64,000 nucleotides of DNA, from positions 1 to 64,000 of the forward strand of contig CANRNL010000008.1 in the NCBI GenBank assembly GCA_947631965.1, in the 5' to 3' direction. The DNA is from an uncultured Clostridia bacterium. GTDB taxonomy: Bacteria; Bacillota; Clostridia; Monoglobales; Monoglobaceae. Within the stretch, counting starts at the first letter, position 1. Each line of letters opens with the position of its first letter. This document shows positions 43,587-51,727 of the stretch, one piece after another. The notes below the pieces were generated by a model. The model saw only the letters and a list, made by a program, of their open reading frames with translations. It made no database searches and was not told the origin of the DNA. Position numbers and translations under genes: made by a program.

Positions 43587-44621
43587 ATGAAAATTGCGTT
43601 TTTTGATACGAAGGAATACGACCAAAAGTCTTTTGAATCATATGCGGGGGATTATCTTGAGTTTCAATTTTACGACACTAAGCTGTGCGAAGCCACGGCA
43701 AAGCTGGCATACGGCGCGGACGCGGTGTGCGTGTTTGTCAACGATGACGTAAACGCCGCTGTCATCGACAAGCTGTATTCGTTCGGCGTGCAGCTTATCG
43801 CCCTGCGCTGCGCGGGATATAACAACGTAGACCTCGCCGCCGCATCCGAAAAAATCCGCGTGGTAAGGGTTCCCGCGTACTCGCCGCACGCGGTCGCGGA
43901 GCATACCATGGCGCTGCTTCTCTGCTCGGTAAGACGTATTCACAAGGCGTACAACCGCACAAAGGATTTTAACTTCAGTCTGAACGGACTGACCGGCTTT
44001 GACCTCCACGGCAAGACTATGGGAGTAATCGGCACGGGCAAAATCGGCAAGGCTTTGATTGAAATATGCAAGGGCTTCGGAATGAATGTACTCGCGTACG
44101 ACAAATATCCGTCCGAGATTTACGGCGTGCGTTATACCGAGCTTGACGAGCTGCTGTGCGAAAGCGACATCATATCGCTCCACTGCCCTCTCACACCCGA
44201 AACACAGCACATAATAAACAAAAACAGCATTGATAAAATGAAAAACGGCGCAGTGCTTATCAACACGTCGCGCGGCGCGCTTATCGACTCGGAGGACTTG
44301 CTCGAAGGCATTAAGGAGCGAAAAATCGGAGCGGCGTGTCTTGACGTGTACGAGGAGGAGTCCGACCTGTTTTTCGAGGACTTTTCGGGGCATATCGTAA
44401 ACGACGACACTCTCGCCCGTCTTATCACAATGCCGAATGTTATAGTCACCTCTCATCAGGCTTTTTTGACCGAAGAGGCTTTGTCGGGCATAGCCGAAAC
44501 CACGGTTAATAATATTCTCGATTACTTTGAAGGGCGCGAACTTACAAATGAGGTTTGTTTGCGCTGCGGCAACGCCGAAAACCGCACCGAAGAACCCGAC
44601 CCGATAGGCGCGGGCGTATAA
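43587..44621 (+). CDS. ldhA: D-2-hydroxyacid dehydrogenase (D-lactate dehydrogenase type)
   Basis: NAD-dependent reduction of a 2-keto acid, most likely pyruvate to D-lactate. The 344-aa protein begins KIAFFDTKEYDQKSFE, as in fermentative LdhA. It has the NAD loop GVIGTGKIGKALIEICKGFG, LINTSRGALIDSEDLLEGI with the substrate-binding Arg, a DVYEEESDLFFED segment with the catalytic Glu, and TSHQAFLTEEAL with the catalytic His. The ATG at 43587 follows AAAGGAGGTC; upstream in-frame codons are not needed. The C-terminal tail carries extra Cys and acidic residues. Confidence 0.92.
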   Translation: MKIAFFDTKEYDQKSFESYAGDYLEFQFYDTKLCEATAKLAYGADAVCVFVNDDVNAAVIDKLYSFGVQLIALRCAGYNNVDLAAASEKIRVVRVPAYSPHAVAEHTMALLLCSVRRIHKAYNRTKDFNFSLNGLTGFDLHGKTMGVIGTGKIGKALIEICKGFGMNVLAYDKYPSEIYGVRYTELDELLCESDIISLHCPLTPETQHIINKNSIDKMKNGAVLINTSRGALIDSEDLLEGIKERKIGAACLDVYEEESDLFFEDFSGHIVNDDTLARLITMPNVIVTSHQAFLTEEALSGIAETTVNNILDYFEGRELTNEVCLRCGNAENRTEEPDPIGAGV

Positions 44622-44624
44622 AAA

Positions 44625-44652
44625 ATTCCCGTCCGCACAAGCTGACGGGAAT
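44625..44652. terminator. Shared terminator between ldhA and thrS
   Basis: ATTCCCGTC (44625-44633) pairs with GACGGGAAT (44644-44652) in the 47-bp gap between two convergent genes, flanked by an A5 run and ATTT. Confidence 0.7.
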
Positions 44653-44668
44653 ATTTGCGTATTTACTT

Positions 44669-46432
44669 TTATACTCTTTCCTGAATTTCCTTTGTGATTT
44701 TTTTGATAAAATCGTCAAGCGGCATCGTTTCGGTCTGCGCGGTGTCGCGGTTCCTGACCGAAACCGTACCGTTTTCCATCTCCTGCTGACCTATGACCAC
44801 CATATATGGTACACGGTGAACCACCTGCGCCTCTCTTATCATATAACCGATTTTTTCGTTTCTGTCGTCAAGCTCACAGCGTACCTTTGCGGCTCTCAGC
44901 GCCTCATAAACCTTTTTACCGTAATCGGCAAACTTCTCCGAAACCAGAAGCACCTTCGCCTGCGTCGGCGCGAGCCATACCGGAAACTTGCCCGCGAAAT
45001 GCTCTGTCAGAATACCGATAAATCTCTCGATTGAACCGAAGCATACGCGATGAATCATAATCGGACGCTGTTTTTCGCCGTTTTCGTCAACGTACTCAAG
45101 TCCAAAGTTGAGCGGCATCTGGAAGTCAAGCTGAATTGTGCCGCACTGCCACTCTCTGTCCAGAGAATCTCTGAGGTGGAAGTCTATCTTTGGACCGTAG
45201 AACGCACCGTCGCCCTCGTTTATGGTGTAGGGCAGACCAAGCTTTTCAAGCGCGCCCTTTAAGCCCTCGGTCGCCGCTTCCCAATCCTCATCGCTTCCCA
45301 TACTGTCCTCCGGACGGGTGGAAAGCTCGACAAAATACTTAAATCCGAACTTTGTGTAAACCTCGTTTATAAGGTCTACAACGCCGATAATCTCATCCGT
45401 AATCTGGTCGCGGCGCATAAATATATGCGCGTCGTCCTGAGTAAAGCATCTCACGCGGAACAGACCGTGGAGCGCACCGCGAAGCTCGTGTCGGTGGACT
45501 ATTCCAAGCTCTCCCACGCGCATCGGAAGCTCGCGGTAGCTGTGCGGCTTTGAAGCGTATACCATAACGCCGCCGGGGCAGTTCATCGGCTTGACGCAAT
45601 ATACGTCGTCATCAATGGTCGTGGAATACATATTGTCTTTATAGTGGTCCCAGTGTCCGCTGGTTTCCCACAGGTGTCGGTTCATTATCAGAGGGGTGGA
45701 AATCTCAACGTAGTTCTGACGCGTGTGAATTTCGCGCCAGTAATCTATAAGCGCGTTTTTGAGCGCCATACCCTTGGGCAGGAAAAACGGGAATCCGGGA
45801 GCCTCGTCGCTCATCATAAAAAGACCCATTTCCTTGCCTATTCTGCGGTGATCGCGCTTTTCCGCCTCCTCCAAAAGCACGAGATACTCGTCAAGCTCCT
45901 GCTGCGTCTTAAACGCAGTACCGTTTATTCGGGTAAGCATGGTGTTGTTCTTGTCGTTCTTCCAGTACGCACCCGACTGACCCATAATCTTGAACGCCTT
46001 TAAAGCCTTTGTATAGCAAAGGTGAGGTCCGACGCACATATCCACATACTCGCCCTGAGTGTAAAAGCTTATCTCCGCATCCTCGTCCAAATCGCCGATA
46101 TGCTCAACCTTGTACTTTTCGCCTCTGCTCTCCATCAGCGCAATAGCTTCCTCGCGCGGCAAAATGGACGGTCTTATCGGGATATTCTCCTTGACGATTT
46201 TGCGCATTTCCTTTTCGATATTCTGCAAATCCTCGTCAGAGAGCTTCTCGCCCTTTAAATCAACGTCATAGTAAAAACCCTTTTCGGTTGCGGGGCCGTA
46301 GGCAAAGTCCGCCTGCGGGAACAGACGCTTTATCGCCTGCGCCATAACGTGCGCCGCGGTATGACGTATTATGTGCAATTCCTCTTCGGGCGCACACTCC
46401 CCGACCTGTCCGTTTTTATAAATCACTTTCAT
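44669..46432 (-). CDS. thrS: Threonyl-tRNA synthetase
   Basis: Class II synthetase charging tRNA-Thr. The 587-aa protein starts directly with the editing-associated domain (HIIRHTAAHVMAQAIKRLFP, then YVDMCVGPHL). It continues with the catalytic core: KPMNCPGGVMVYASKPHSYR (zinc and motif region), RVGELGIVHRHELRGALHGL (motif 2) and MIHRVCFGSIERFIGILTEH (motif 3), then the anticodon domain. The N-terminal TGS domain is absent, as in several clostridial ThrS. No T-box leader fits upstream: only a short AT-rich gap before the ger terminator. Confidence 0.96.
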   Translation of the reverse strand: MKVIYKNGQVGECAPEEELHIIRHTAAHVMAQAIKRLFPQADFAYGPATEKGFYYDVDLKGEKLSDEDLQNIEKEMRKIVKENIPIRPSILPREEAIALMESRGEKYKVEHIGDLDEDAEISFYTQGEYVDMCVGPHLCYTKALKAFKIMGQSGAYWKNDKNNTMLTRINGTAFKTQQELDEYLVLLEEAEKRDHRRIGKEMGLFMMSDEAPGFPFFLPKGMALKNALIDYWREIHTRQNYVEISTPLIMNRHLWETSGHWDHYKDNMYSTTIDDDVYCVKPMNCPGGVMVYASKPHSYRELPMRVGELGIVHRHELRGALHGLFRVRCFTQDDAHIFMRRDQITDEIIGVVDLINEVYTKFGFKYFVELSTRPEDSMGSDEDWEAATEGLKGALEKLGLPYTINEGDGAFYGPKIDFHLRDSLDREWQCGTIQLDFQMPLNFGLEYVDENGEKQRPIMIHRVCFGSIERFIGILTEHFAGKFPVWLAPTQAKVLLVSEKFADYGKKVYEALRAAKVRCELDDRNEKIGYMIREAQVVHRVPYMVVIGQQEMENGTVSVRNRDTAQTETMPLDDFIKKITKEIQERV

Positions 46433-46555
46433 AAAACAAAACCCCTAATATAAATGATATTTCATTTTATCACACTTTTTTAAAAAATACAAGCTATTTT
46501 TATCTGTACCGCAAAATGCCGCGCCGTCTGCGCCATACTTTTTTGCTTTAAAACA

Positions 46556-46584
46556 AACGGGAGCGAACGCGGTTCACTCCCGTT
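46556..46584 (-). terminator. Terminator of the ger operon
   Basis: AACGGGAG and CTCCCGTT with an inner GAAC/GTTC stem; on the minus strand it is followed by TGTTTT. It lies 47 bp past the gerC stop. Confidence 0.65.
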
Positions 46585-46630
46585 ATACGAAAATCGAAGT
46601 TTGCAAAGACGATTTTCAGCCGCACGCAGG

Positions 46631-47758
46631 CTATTTCGTGCTTATTTTTACCTTAACGTCAAACTCCGCCCTTTTATATACTTCGCTCCAGTTTGTCCGT
46701 TCCCAGTCAAAGTCGGTAAGGCATTTTCGGCGGCAGATATTCCCGAAGCCGAAAATGTCCGCGTTATACTCCCTTGCCGACCGGTACAGCAAATTTTCCA
46801 GCTCGGCACAAAGCGCGCTTTGCGCCCGCTCCGCGTTATTGCTGTCTGCGGTAAGCGATACGTTTACCGATATTCGGGGTATTCCGTCCCTTACCGAGAC
46901 GCTCTTTGAAACGTACGGATTTTGAGTAATCCGAAACGCCGCACCGTCTATCGAAAGCGGCAGATTTTTCGCCTTTTTGTCCAGAATTTTAAAAAGCGCG
47001 GCATAATAGCCCGAAAGCTCTCCGACAAGAACACCGTCTTTCATCACCGCCATACCTATTACCTCGGTTTTCTCACCGCCGCGGCGCGGCTGCTCTCCCG
47101 CCGTAAAATCCACGCTCTCGGCGGCTCCCGAAAAATCCTCGTTCTCCGCCGTACCCGCAAGGGGAACAACGCAGTCAAGCCACGGATTTTCAAGCGTCTC
47201 GCCGACGGTTTTAAGCGTGGTCAGCGGCGCAAACTTGAGCGCCTCGTCTCGAAACAGGTTTTCGTAATACTTTGCCGCGCTTATCGACAATATGGGGTCA
47301 ACCTCTTCCAAAAATTTTTCGGCGTTGTCCGACGCAATCAAAACATAGGCGTTCTCGCGTATCTCCCCGTCCGCCAAAAAATCCCGCACAAGGTTTGAAA
47401 CGCCCGCCTTCGCGGTATCGTACGAAAATATTATTACCTTGGTTTGGGAGAGGTTTACGTTTTTGCCTATGAAGCTGCCGAGCAGACCTTTTGCCGTATC
47501 AAAATTTTCGGCGCGCAACGTCACGGTGCCCGCGGACGACCCCTCTCCTCCGCCGCCGTCCGAATAGATACTGAGCGGGTTTGAAAACTGAAACGTAAAC
47601 ACATATCCGCTCTCCGCCGTATCCGCGCCTATCGCTATAACGTAGCTGTCGCTGTCAATCTCCTGAGCGTCGTAACAGCCGGCAAAAACCGCGCAGGCAA
47701 ACAGCACAGCGCATACAAGACACAGCGGTTTGACCGTGTTTTTTACAGACCTTTTAAT
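46631..47758 (-). CDS. gerC: Spore germination lipoprotein, Ger(x)C family
   Basis: Lipoprotein subunit of a nutrient germinant receptor in the spore inner membrane. The protein has an N-terminal signal ending in the lipobox VFAGC, then YVIAIGADTAESGYVFTFQF, and the C-terminal domain with DIFGFGN. The complete signal peptide (KRSVKNTVKPLCLVCAVLFA) needs a start further up than the GTG at 47707. The only candidate is ATT at 47758-47756, which overlaps the gerB stop and has AAGGGGGTG eight bases before it. An ATT start is rare, so this is inferred. Confidence 0.85.
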   Translation of the reverse strand: MKRSVKNTVKPLCLVCAVLFACAVFAGCYDAQEIDSDSYVIAIGADTAESGYVFTFQFSNPLSIYSDGGGGEGSSAGTVTLRAENFDTAKGLLGSFIGKNVNLSQTKVIIFSYDTAKAGVSNLVRDFLADGEIRENAYVLIASDNAEKFLEEVDPILSISAAKYYENLFRDEALKFAPLTTLKTVGETLENPWLDCVVPLAGTAENEDFSGAAESVDFTAGEQPRRGGEKTEVIGMAVMKDGVLVGELSGYYAALFKILDKKAKNLPLSIDGAAFRITQNPYVSKSVSVRDGIPRISVNVSLTADSNNAERAQSALCAELENLLYRSAREYNADIFGFGNICRRKCLTDFDWERTNWSEVYKRAEFDVKVKISTK

Positions 47759-48653
47759 GGCCGCTCACCCCCTTCGTCCTCAAATTCCGCACAACGCGCA
47801 CCGCGTAATGTATCGCGGCGGCGCAGTAGAGTATGCCCGACATCGCCCAAAACGCGAGAAAGAGCGCGGAGGGATGCTGAAAGAACCGTCCGTACGAAAT
47901 GGATTTTGTCAGCTTGTAAATCGGTATTACCGATATAAGCTCGCTTCTGTTAAGCGTGATAAGCTGAAAGCAAAGAGGTACGGCTATATTGAAAATTACC
48001 GCAACGACCGCCGCCGTCATAACTATACCGCGCGGCGAGCGGCAGTCAGTGAAGTCCTCGACCGCAGGCAGTATCAAAACAGCATCGGCGTAAGCCGAAA
48101 GCGCGGAGAGTATGCCGAGAGTGAATTTGCCGCCGCCGCTTCCGAGCAGGGGAAATAAATTCGAAACGTCCGCCTGAGGGAGAGAGGACAGGCACAGCAC
48201 CGCGATTGCCGCCGCCGAAATGGGAAATATTATCGCGTGCGCCGAGGCTATCGAACGTTTTTTCCCGAACCCGCCGAACAGAGCGGCTATTGCAGGAAAC
48301 ACGAAGATATACCATATCGGCGTATTCGGGTACGCCAGACTTTTTATAAGATAAGAAAAGTCATACAGCGTGCATACCGCCGAAACAAACAGAAACAGAG
48401 CCGCCGCACCAAAAATCAGACTATGCGCCGCCCCGCCCGACGTTTTTGCCGTCAAAACCGCGCCGTGTCTGCCGTAAACGGTCATCAGAGCGTAGAGTAT
48501 TATCAGCGCAATAACTCCCGCAATCACCGTACAGAGCGTACCGCCGCTGCCCGTATGCTCGAAGGCACAGCCCGCCGAATACGTCAGCGAGCGGTGCAGC
48601 AGAGCGTTGGAGAGTATGCACACGCTCTCCCATTTGCCGAATTTATCCTTCAT
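47754..48653 (-). CDS. gerB: Spore germination permease, GerB (endospore germination) family
   Basis: Integral membrane subunit of the germinant receptor, APC-type fold, thought to bind the germinant. The 299-aa protein has about eight to nine hydrophobic segments (for example VIAGVIALIILYALMTVY, FVSAVCTLYDFSYLIKS). The motif region near AYADAVLILPAVEDFTDCRS is where GerB proteins are conserved. It is shorter than the usual 360 aa or so. It abuts gerA upstream and overlaps gerC downstream, giving the A-B-C order. Confidence 0.85.
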   Translation of the reverse strand: MKDKFGKWESVCILSNALLHRSLTYSAGCAFEHTGSGGTLCTVIAGVIALIILYALMTVYGRHGAVLTAKTSGGAAHSLIFGAAALFLFVSAVCTLYDFSYLIKSLAYPNTPIWYIFVFPAIAALFGGFGKKRSIASAHAIIFPISAAAIAVLCLSSLPQADVSNLFPLLGSGGGKFTLGILSALSAYADAVLILPAVEDFTDCRSPRGIVMTAAVVAVIFNIAVPLCFQLITLNRSELISVIPIYKLTKSISYGRFFQHPSALFLAFWAMSGILYCAAAIHYAVRVVRNLRTKGVSGH

Positions 48654-50144
48654 CTACTTTCGCTCCTCCCACTTTTTAGACATATGAGGCTGCTTTCGCT
48701 CGTGTTTCGTCTTTAATATTTCGGGGCGTTTCTCCTTTTTCCACATAGGTCTTATAAACAGATTGCCGCCAAATCCCGAAATCGGAGCGAGATACGAGGT
48801 GCCGAAGCTCTCCCGTCCGCCGAGATAGAATATGTTAATCAAAAGCAGGCTCACAATGCCGACAAAGCCGCACAGCGCGGCGGCTATCGTATAGGCAAAC
48901 CGCATAACGCTTATCGAGCGCGAAAGAGCGATGGACGGAACCGAAAACGCGCCCAGTCCCGCAATAGACACAATGATAATCAAAATAGGGCTGACTATAT
49001 TCGCCTCAACCGCCGCCTGTCCCAAAATCAAGCCGCCGATTATGCCTATCGTTGACCCCACGGGGCTGGGTATTCTGATTGACGCTTCTTTTATAAGCTC
49101 GAACGCCAGCTCCATCAAAATCAGCTCCACAAATACCGGAAAGGGCACACCCTCGCGCGTCGCCTCAATGGACAGCAGCAAATCGGACGGAATTATATCG
49201 TGGTGGTAAAGCGCGACGGCTATAAAAAACGCGGGCAGAAACAGCGCCAGAAACGCTCCGAAAAGACGCACCAGCCGCATAAAATTTGCGGCGGGAAAGC
49301 GAACGTAATTATCCTCGGACGCTTCGATAAAATCGAGCGCGACCGACGGAAGTATCATAACAAACGGACTTCCCTGAACTATAACCACGCACCGCCCGTC
49401 CGCGAGCGCGCTTGCCGCCTTGTCGGGTCGTTCGGTTTTAAGAATTTGCGGCGCGGGATAAAACGAGTTGTCCTCTATAAGCTGTTCCGCCTCGGACACC
49501 GAAATCAAATATTCAAGCTCTATGCTTTTAAGGCGGTAGCGCACGTCGCTCACCAAGGCGTTGTTCGCAATATCGGATATATACATAAGAGCGCAGGGGG
49601 TTTTGCTCTTTGTGCCGATTGAAATTTTCTCGGCAATCAAATTCGGGTCCTTTACTATCTTTCGTATCAGCGCGATGTTGGACATTATGGTTTCGATAAA
49701 CGCCTCCTGCGGACCCGAAAGCGACGCTTCGGTTGAAGGCTCGCTCACGCCGCGTTTATCCCAGCCCTTTGTGTCCGCCACAAACGCGCACTCGCATCCG
49801 TCCACAAAAACCGCACATTCGCCGAACTCGATGCCGTCTATCACCTTGTCCCACTCATATACCTTTGAAAGCTGTCCCGCCGCGATTATGCGTCTGTAGA
49901 CGCTCTCCTCGCGGCTCTCCGAACCGGCGCTTTCAATTCCGAGCATCATAGGGTAAAGGATGTTGATGTTTATAAGGCTCTGCTGCGACATTCCGTCATA
50001 ATATACCAAAAACGCGTCCGCGTAACCGTCCGAAAAACGCACCTGAAATTCGCGCAGTACCGCGTCAAAATTTTCGGGTATGCTCAAAACCTGAATCATA
50101 CGATTTTTGTTTTCGGTTAAATTTTTGCTTATCGTTTTAATCAC
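48654..50144 (-). CDS. gerA: Spore germination protein, GerA/SpoVAF family
   Basis: A-subunit of the germinant receptor. The 496-aa protein has an N-terminal soluble region (EFQVRFSDGYADAFLVYYDG), the family stretch IRIPSPVGSTIGIIGGLILG, and several C-terminal membrane helices (about 285-305, 325-345, 380-440). A basic tail ending KKWEERK follows. The annotated GTG is only one base from AAAAGGAG; an ATT two codons in frame later is an alternative, so the exact start is uncertain. First gene of the operon. Confidence 0.92.
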   Translation of the reverse strand: MIKTISKNLTENKNRMIQVLSIPENFDAVLREFQVRFSDGYADAFLVYYDGMSQQSLININILYPMMLGIESAGSESREESVYRRIIAAGQLSKVYEWDKVIDGIEFGECAVFVDGCECAFVADTKGWDKRGVSEPSTEASLSGPQEAFIETIMSNIALIRKIVKDPNLIAEKISIGTKSKTPCALMYISDIANNALVSDVRYRLKSIELEYLISVSEAEQLIEDNSFYPAPQILKTERPDKAASALADGRCVVIVQGSPFVMILPSVALDFIEASEDNYVRFPAANFMRLVRLFGAFLALFLPAFFIAVALYHHDIIPSDLLLSIEATREGVPFPVFVELILMELAFELIKEASIRIPSPVGSTIGIIGGLILGQAAVEANIVSPILIIIVSIAGLGAFSVPSIALSRSISVMRFAYTIAAALCGFVGIVSLLLINIFYLGGRESFGTSYLAPISGFGGNLFIRPMWKKEKRPEILKTKHERKQPHMSKKWEERK

Positions 50145-50184
50145 ACTCCTTTTGGAATATCAAATTTTCGGAAAGCCCCGCCGC

Positions 50185-50213
50185 TTGCTATTTTTTTACG
50201 GCTATGGTAGAAT
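50185..50213 (+). promoter_or_regulatory. Promoter of yigZ
   Basis: TTGCTA (50185-50190), 17 bp, TAGAAT (50208-50213), then AAGGAG before the ATG at 50245. Confidence 0.55.
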
Positions 50214-50244
50214 ATGATTAATATTTCCTATAAGGAGTAATATT

Positions 50245-50868
50245 ATGCGTGAAGTATACACAACCGTCGGCGGCGAAGCGCAGGCGGAAATCGTCGAAAA
50301 ACGCTCCCGCTTTATCGGCGCGGTAATGCCCGTCGCAAGCGAGGAGGAGGCGCAGGCGCGTCTTGAGGAAATAAGAAAAAAGCACCGCGATGCGCGGCAC
50401 AACATTTTTGCGTATATAATCGAGGAAACCGGTCTGGAGCGGTGCAGCGACGACGGCGAGCCCGCAGGTACGGCGGGCGTTCCCGTGCTGAACATTTTAA
50501 AGCGGGAGGGTCTTTCAAACGTGCTGGTTGTGGTGACCCGCTATTTCGGTGGCATTCTGCTCGGCACGGGCGGGCTGGTTCACGCCTATTCAAAAGCCGC
50601 AAAGGAGGCTCTTTTGCGCACAAATTCCGTCACAATGCGGCTTTGCCGCGAGGTGCGCGTCAGGTGCGAGTACACTCTGCTCGGAAAAATCCAAAACGAG
50701 CTTTCGTACTTTGACCTTTTGCGCGGCGACGTTTCATATGCCGAGGACGCGGAAATATCGCTCTATATTCCCGACGCGGACGCGGAGCGGTTTGAAGCGC
50801 ATATAATAGACATAACAAATAACGCCGCCAAAGTCCAACTCGGCGGCAAATGCTACAAAATGTTCTAA
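50245..50868 (+). CDS. yigZ: YigZ/IMPACT-family protein
   Basis: A conserved protein of the UPF0029/IMPACT family, linked to translation or stress control but without an established reaction. The 207-aa protein has SRFIGAVMPVASEEEAQARL, AYIIEE...CSDDGEPAGTAGVPVL, and VVVTRYFGGILLGTGGLVHA followed by YSKAAKEAL, which are the family signatures. A small C-terminal ferredoxin-like domain follows. It is monocistronic, divergent from gerA. Confidence 0.93.
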   Translation: MREVYTTVGGEAQAEIVEKRSRFIGAVMPVASEEEAQARLEEIRKKHRDARHNIFAYIIEETGLERCSDDGEPAGTAGVPVLNILKREGLSNVLVVVTRYFGGILLGTGGLVHAYSKAAKEALLRTNSVTMRLCREVRVRCEYTLLGKIQNELSYFDLLRGDVSYAEDAEISLYIPDADAERFEAHIIDITNNAAKVQLGGKCYKMF

Positions 50869-50873
50869 AACAG

Positions 50874-50902
50874 TTGACAAATCGGGAATATGGTATTATA
50901 AT
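50874..50902 (+). promoter_or_regulatory. Consensus promoter of a small RNA
   Basis: TTGACA (50874-50879), 17 bp, TATAAT (50897-50902), only 6 bp after the yigZ stop. It drives no protein gene on this strand. Confidence 0.75.
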
Positions 50903-50908
50903 GAGTAT

Positions 50909-50992
50909 AGAGAAAAGGCAAGACCTTTGAAAAGCGGTTATGCCATATAGGGAGAAAAATAACCCCTATTACGAGCGAGGGGTTATTTTTTT
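50909..50992 (+). ncRNA. Attenuator-like small RNA, orphan
   Basis: A transcript of about 84 nt is predicted from the promoter at 50874-50902 to the terminator AAATAACCCC/GGGGTTATTT (50957-50966, 50979-50988) with a T7 tail. Upstream, AAAGG/CCTTT (50914-50928) forms a hairpin. GCGGTTAT (50934-50941) nearly copies the terminator 3' arm GGGGTTAT, so it can pair with ATAACC inside the 5' arm. ATAGGG (50947-50952) can pair with CCCTAT (50964-50969). Both alternatives would break the terminator. I recognise no known riboswitch class, and no plus-strand gene follows. Confidence 0.6.
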
Positions 50993-51008
50993 ATAGAGAT
51001 GATTATTT

Positions 51009-51050
51009 GTCGGTGCCACCCCGTGGAGAGAGCCACGGGGGTGGCACCGA
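51009..51050. terminator. Long hairpin between the small RNA and abrB
   Basis: GTCGGTGCCACCCCGTGG pairs with CCACGGGGGTGGCACCGAC around AGAGAG. It may end minus-strand abrB transcription or back up the small-RNA terminator; no clear T-run follows on either strand. Confidence 0.5.
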
Positions 51051-51085
51051 CATTAATTGAAAGAAATCTGAAATATTGCGATAAT

Positions 51086-51358
51086 TTAATCGGACAAATC
51101 GTCGCGAAGCTCGCTCAGCTTTTCAAAACAGCTTTCACATATGTGGAAGTTGTTTATTTTTATTTTGGAATTGTCGGAATTGCAAAAGCAACACCTGTCG
51201 CCCTTTTTGGTGATTATTATTTCGTGTCCGTTTGCCTCTATATTCAGGTATTCTCCGTCTTTAATATCAAAACGTTTTCGTATTTCAACGGGAATTACCA
51301 CTCGCCCCATGGATTGCACACATACCTCGCCTTTTATGCTTACGTCGTCATATCTCAC
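51086..51358 (-). CDS. AbrB/SpoVT-type regulator with C-terminal zinc ribbon
   Basis: A 90-aa DNA-binding protein. The N-terminal swapped-hairpin domain reads VCVQSMGRVVIPVEIRKRFD then GEYLNIEANGHEIIITKKGD, as in AbrB transition-state regulators. The C-terminal half has C-x-F-C (CCFC) and C-x-x-C (HICESC) spaced like a zinc ribbon. The GTG at 51358 follows AAGGAGG by eight bases; the longer frame upstream is only the repeat in the leader. A regulatory role in stationary phase or sporulation is likely by family. Confidence 0.85.
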   Translation of the reverse strand: MRYDDVSIKGEVCVQSMGRVVIPVEIRKRFDIKDGEYLNIEANGHEIIITKKGDRCCFCNSDNSKIKINNFHICESCFEKLSELRDDLSD

Positions 51359-51382
51359 TTCCCGCGCCTCCTTTTTTGCAAT

Positions 51383-51450
51383 AAAAAAATGCATAACAAC
51401 ATTTACGAAGTTATGCATCCCAAAAACGCACGACTTCCAAAATGCTACCA
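51383..51450 (-). repeat. Leader repeat copy 1: terminator-like hairpin before the AbrB gene
   Basis: On the minus strand ATGCATAAC (51410-51418) pairs with GTTATGCAT (51389-51397) and is followed by T7, an intrinsic-terminator form, 25 bp before the ribosome site. It matches 51660-51727 in direct orientation over about 65 bp. Confidence 0.65.
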
Positions 51451-51473
51451 CACATTCCTTAACATTCCAAATA

Positions 51474-51540
51474 TTTCGATTAGGATAAGTTTAGGGTTAA
51501 AGTCAGCGCTTAAGGCAAGGCTAACTTAAACTAATCGAAA
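51474..51540. repeat. Imperfect long inverted repeat in the AbrB gene leader
   Basis: TTTCGATTAG (51474-51483) pairs with CTAATCGAAA (51531-51540); the inner arms ATAAGTTTAG and CTAACTTAAA also pair. It lies between the two repeat copies and inside the predicted AbrB gene leader. Confidence 0.5.
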
Positions 51541-51584
51541 AAGTTTTCCATATTCGGTTTGTTAAAGAATTGTGGTATGATTAA

Positions 51585-51614
51585 AGATTATCATAATTAC
51601 GCGGTTTTGTAAAG
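51585..51614 (-). promoter_or_regulatory. Possible AbrB gene promoter
   Basis: Minus strand TTTACA (51609-51614), 18 bp, TAATCT (51585-51590). It would give a leader of about 220 nt that includes the long inverted repeat and the copy-1 hairpin. Confidence 0.35.
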
Positions 51615-51659
51615 TGCTTTTCGCAAGTTTCGACATACAGATTACGACATTTTTCAAAA

Positions 51660-51727
51660 CAAAAAATGCATAACAACATTACGAAGTTATGCATTCCAAA
51701 AACACACGGCTTTGAAAATGTCGCCAA
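51660..51727 (-). terminator. Leader repeat copy 2: terminator of the rseP operon
   Basis: On the minus strand ATGCATAAC (51686-51694) pairs with GTTATGCAT (51666-51674), followed by a T6 run. It stands downstream of rseP and is a near copy of 51383-51450. Confidence 0.65.

Noticed and set aside
51389-51418. loxP-like recombination site (ATAAC...ACGAAGTTAT)
   Set aside because: Arms are 9 bp with a T-run after them on the coding strand of a downstream gene; an intrinsic terminator explains it better and no nearby recombinase exists.
50999-51529. 176-codon plus-strand open frame over the AbrB gene
   Set aside because: No ribosome site or family features; the minus-strand AbrB domain is unmistakable.
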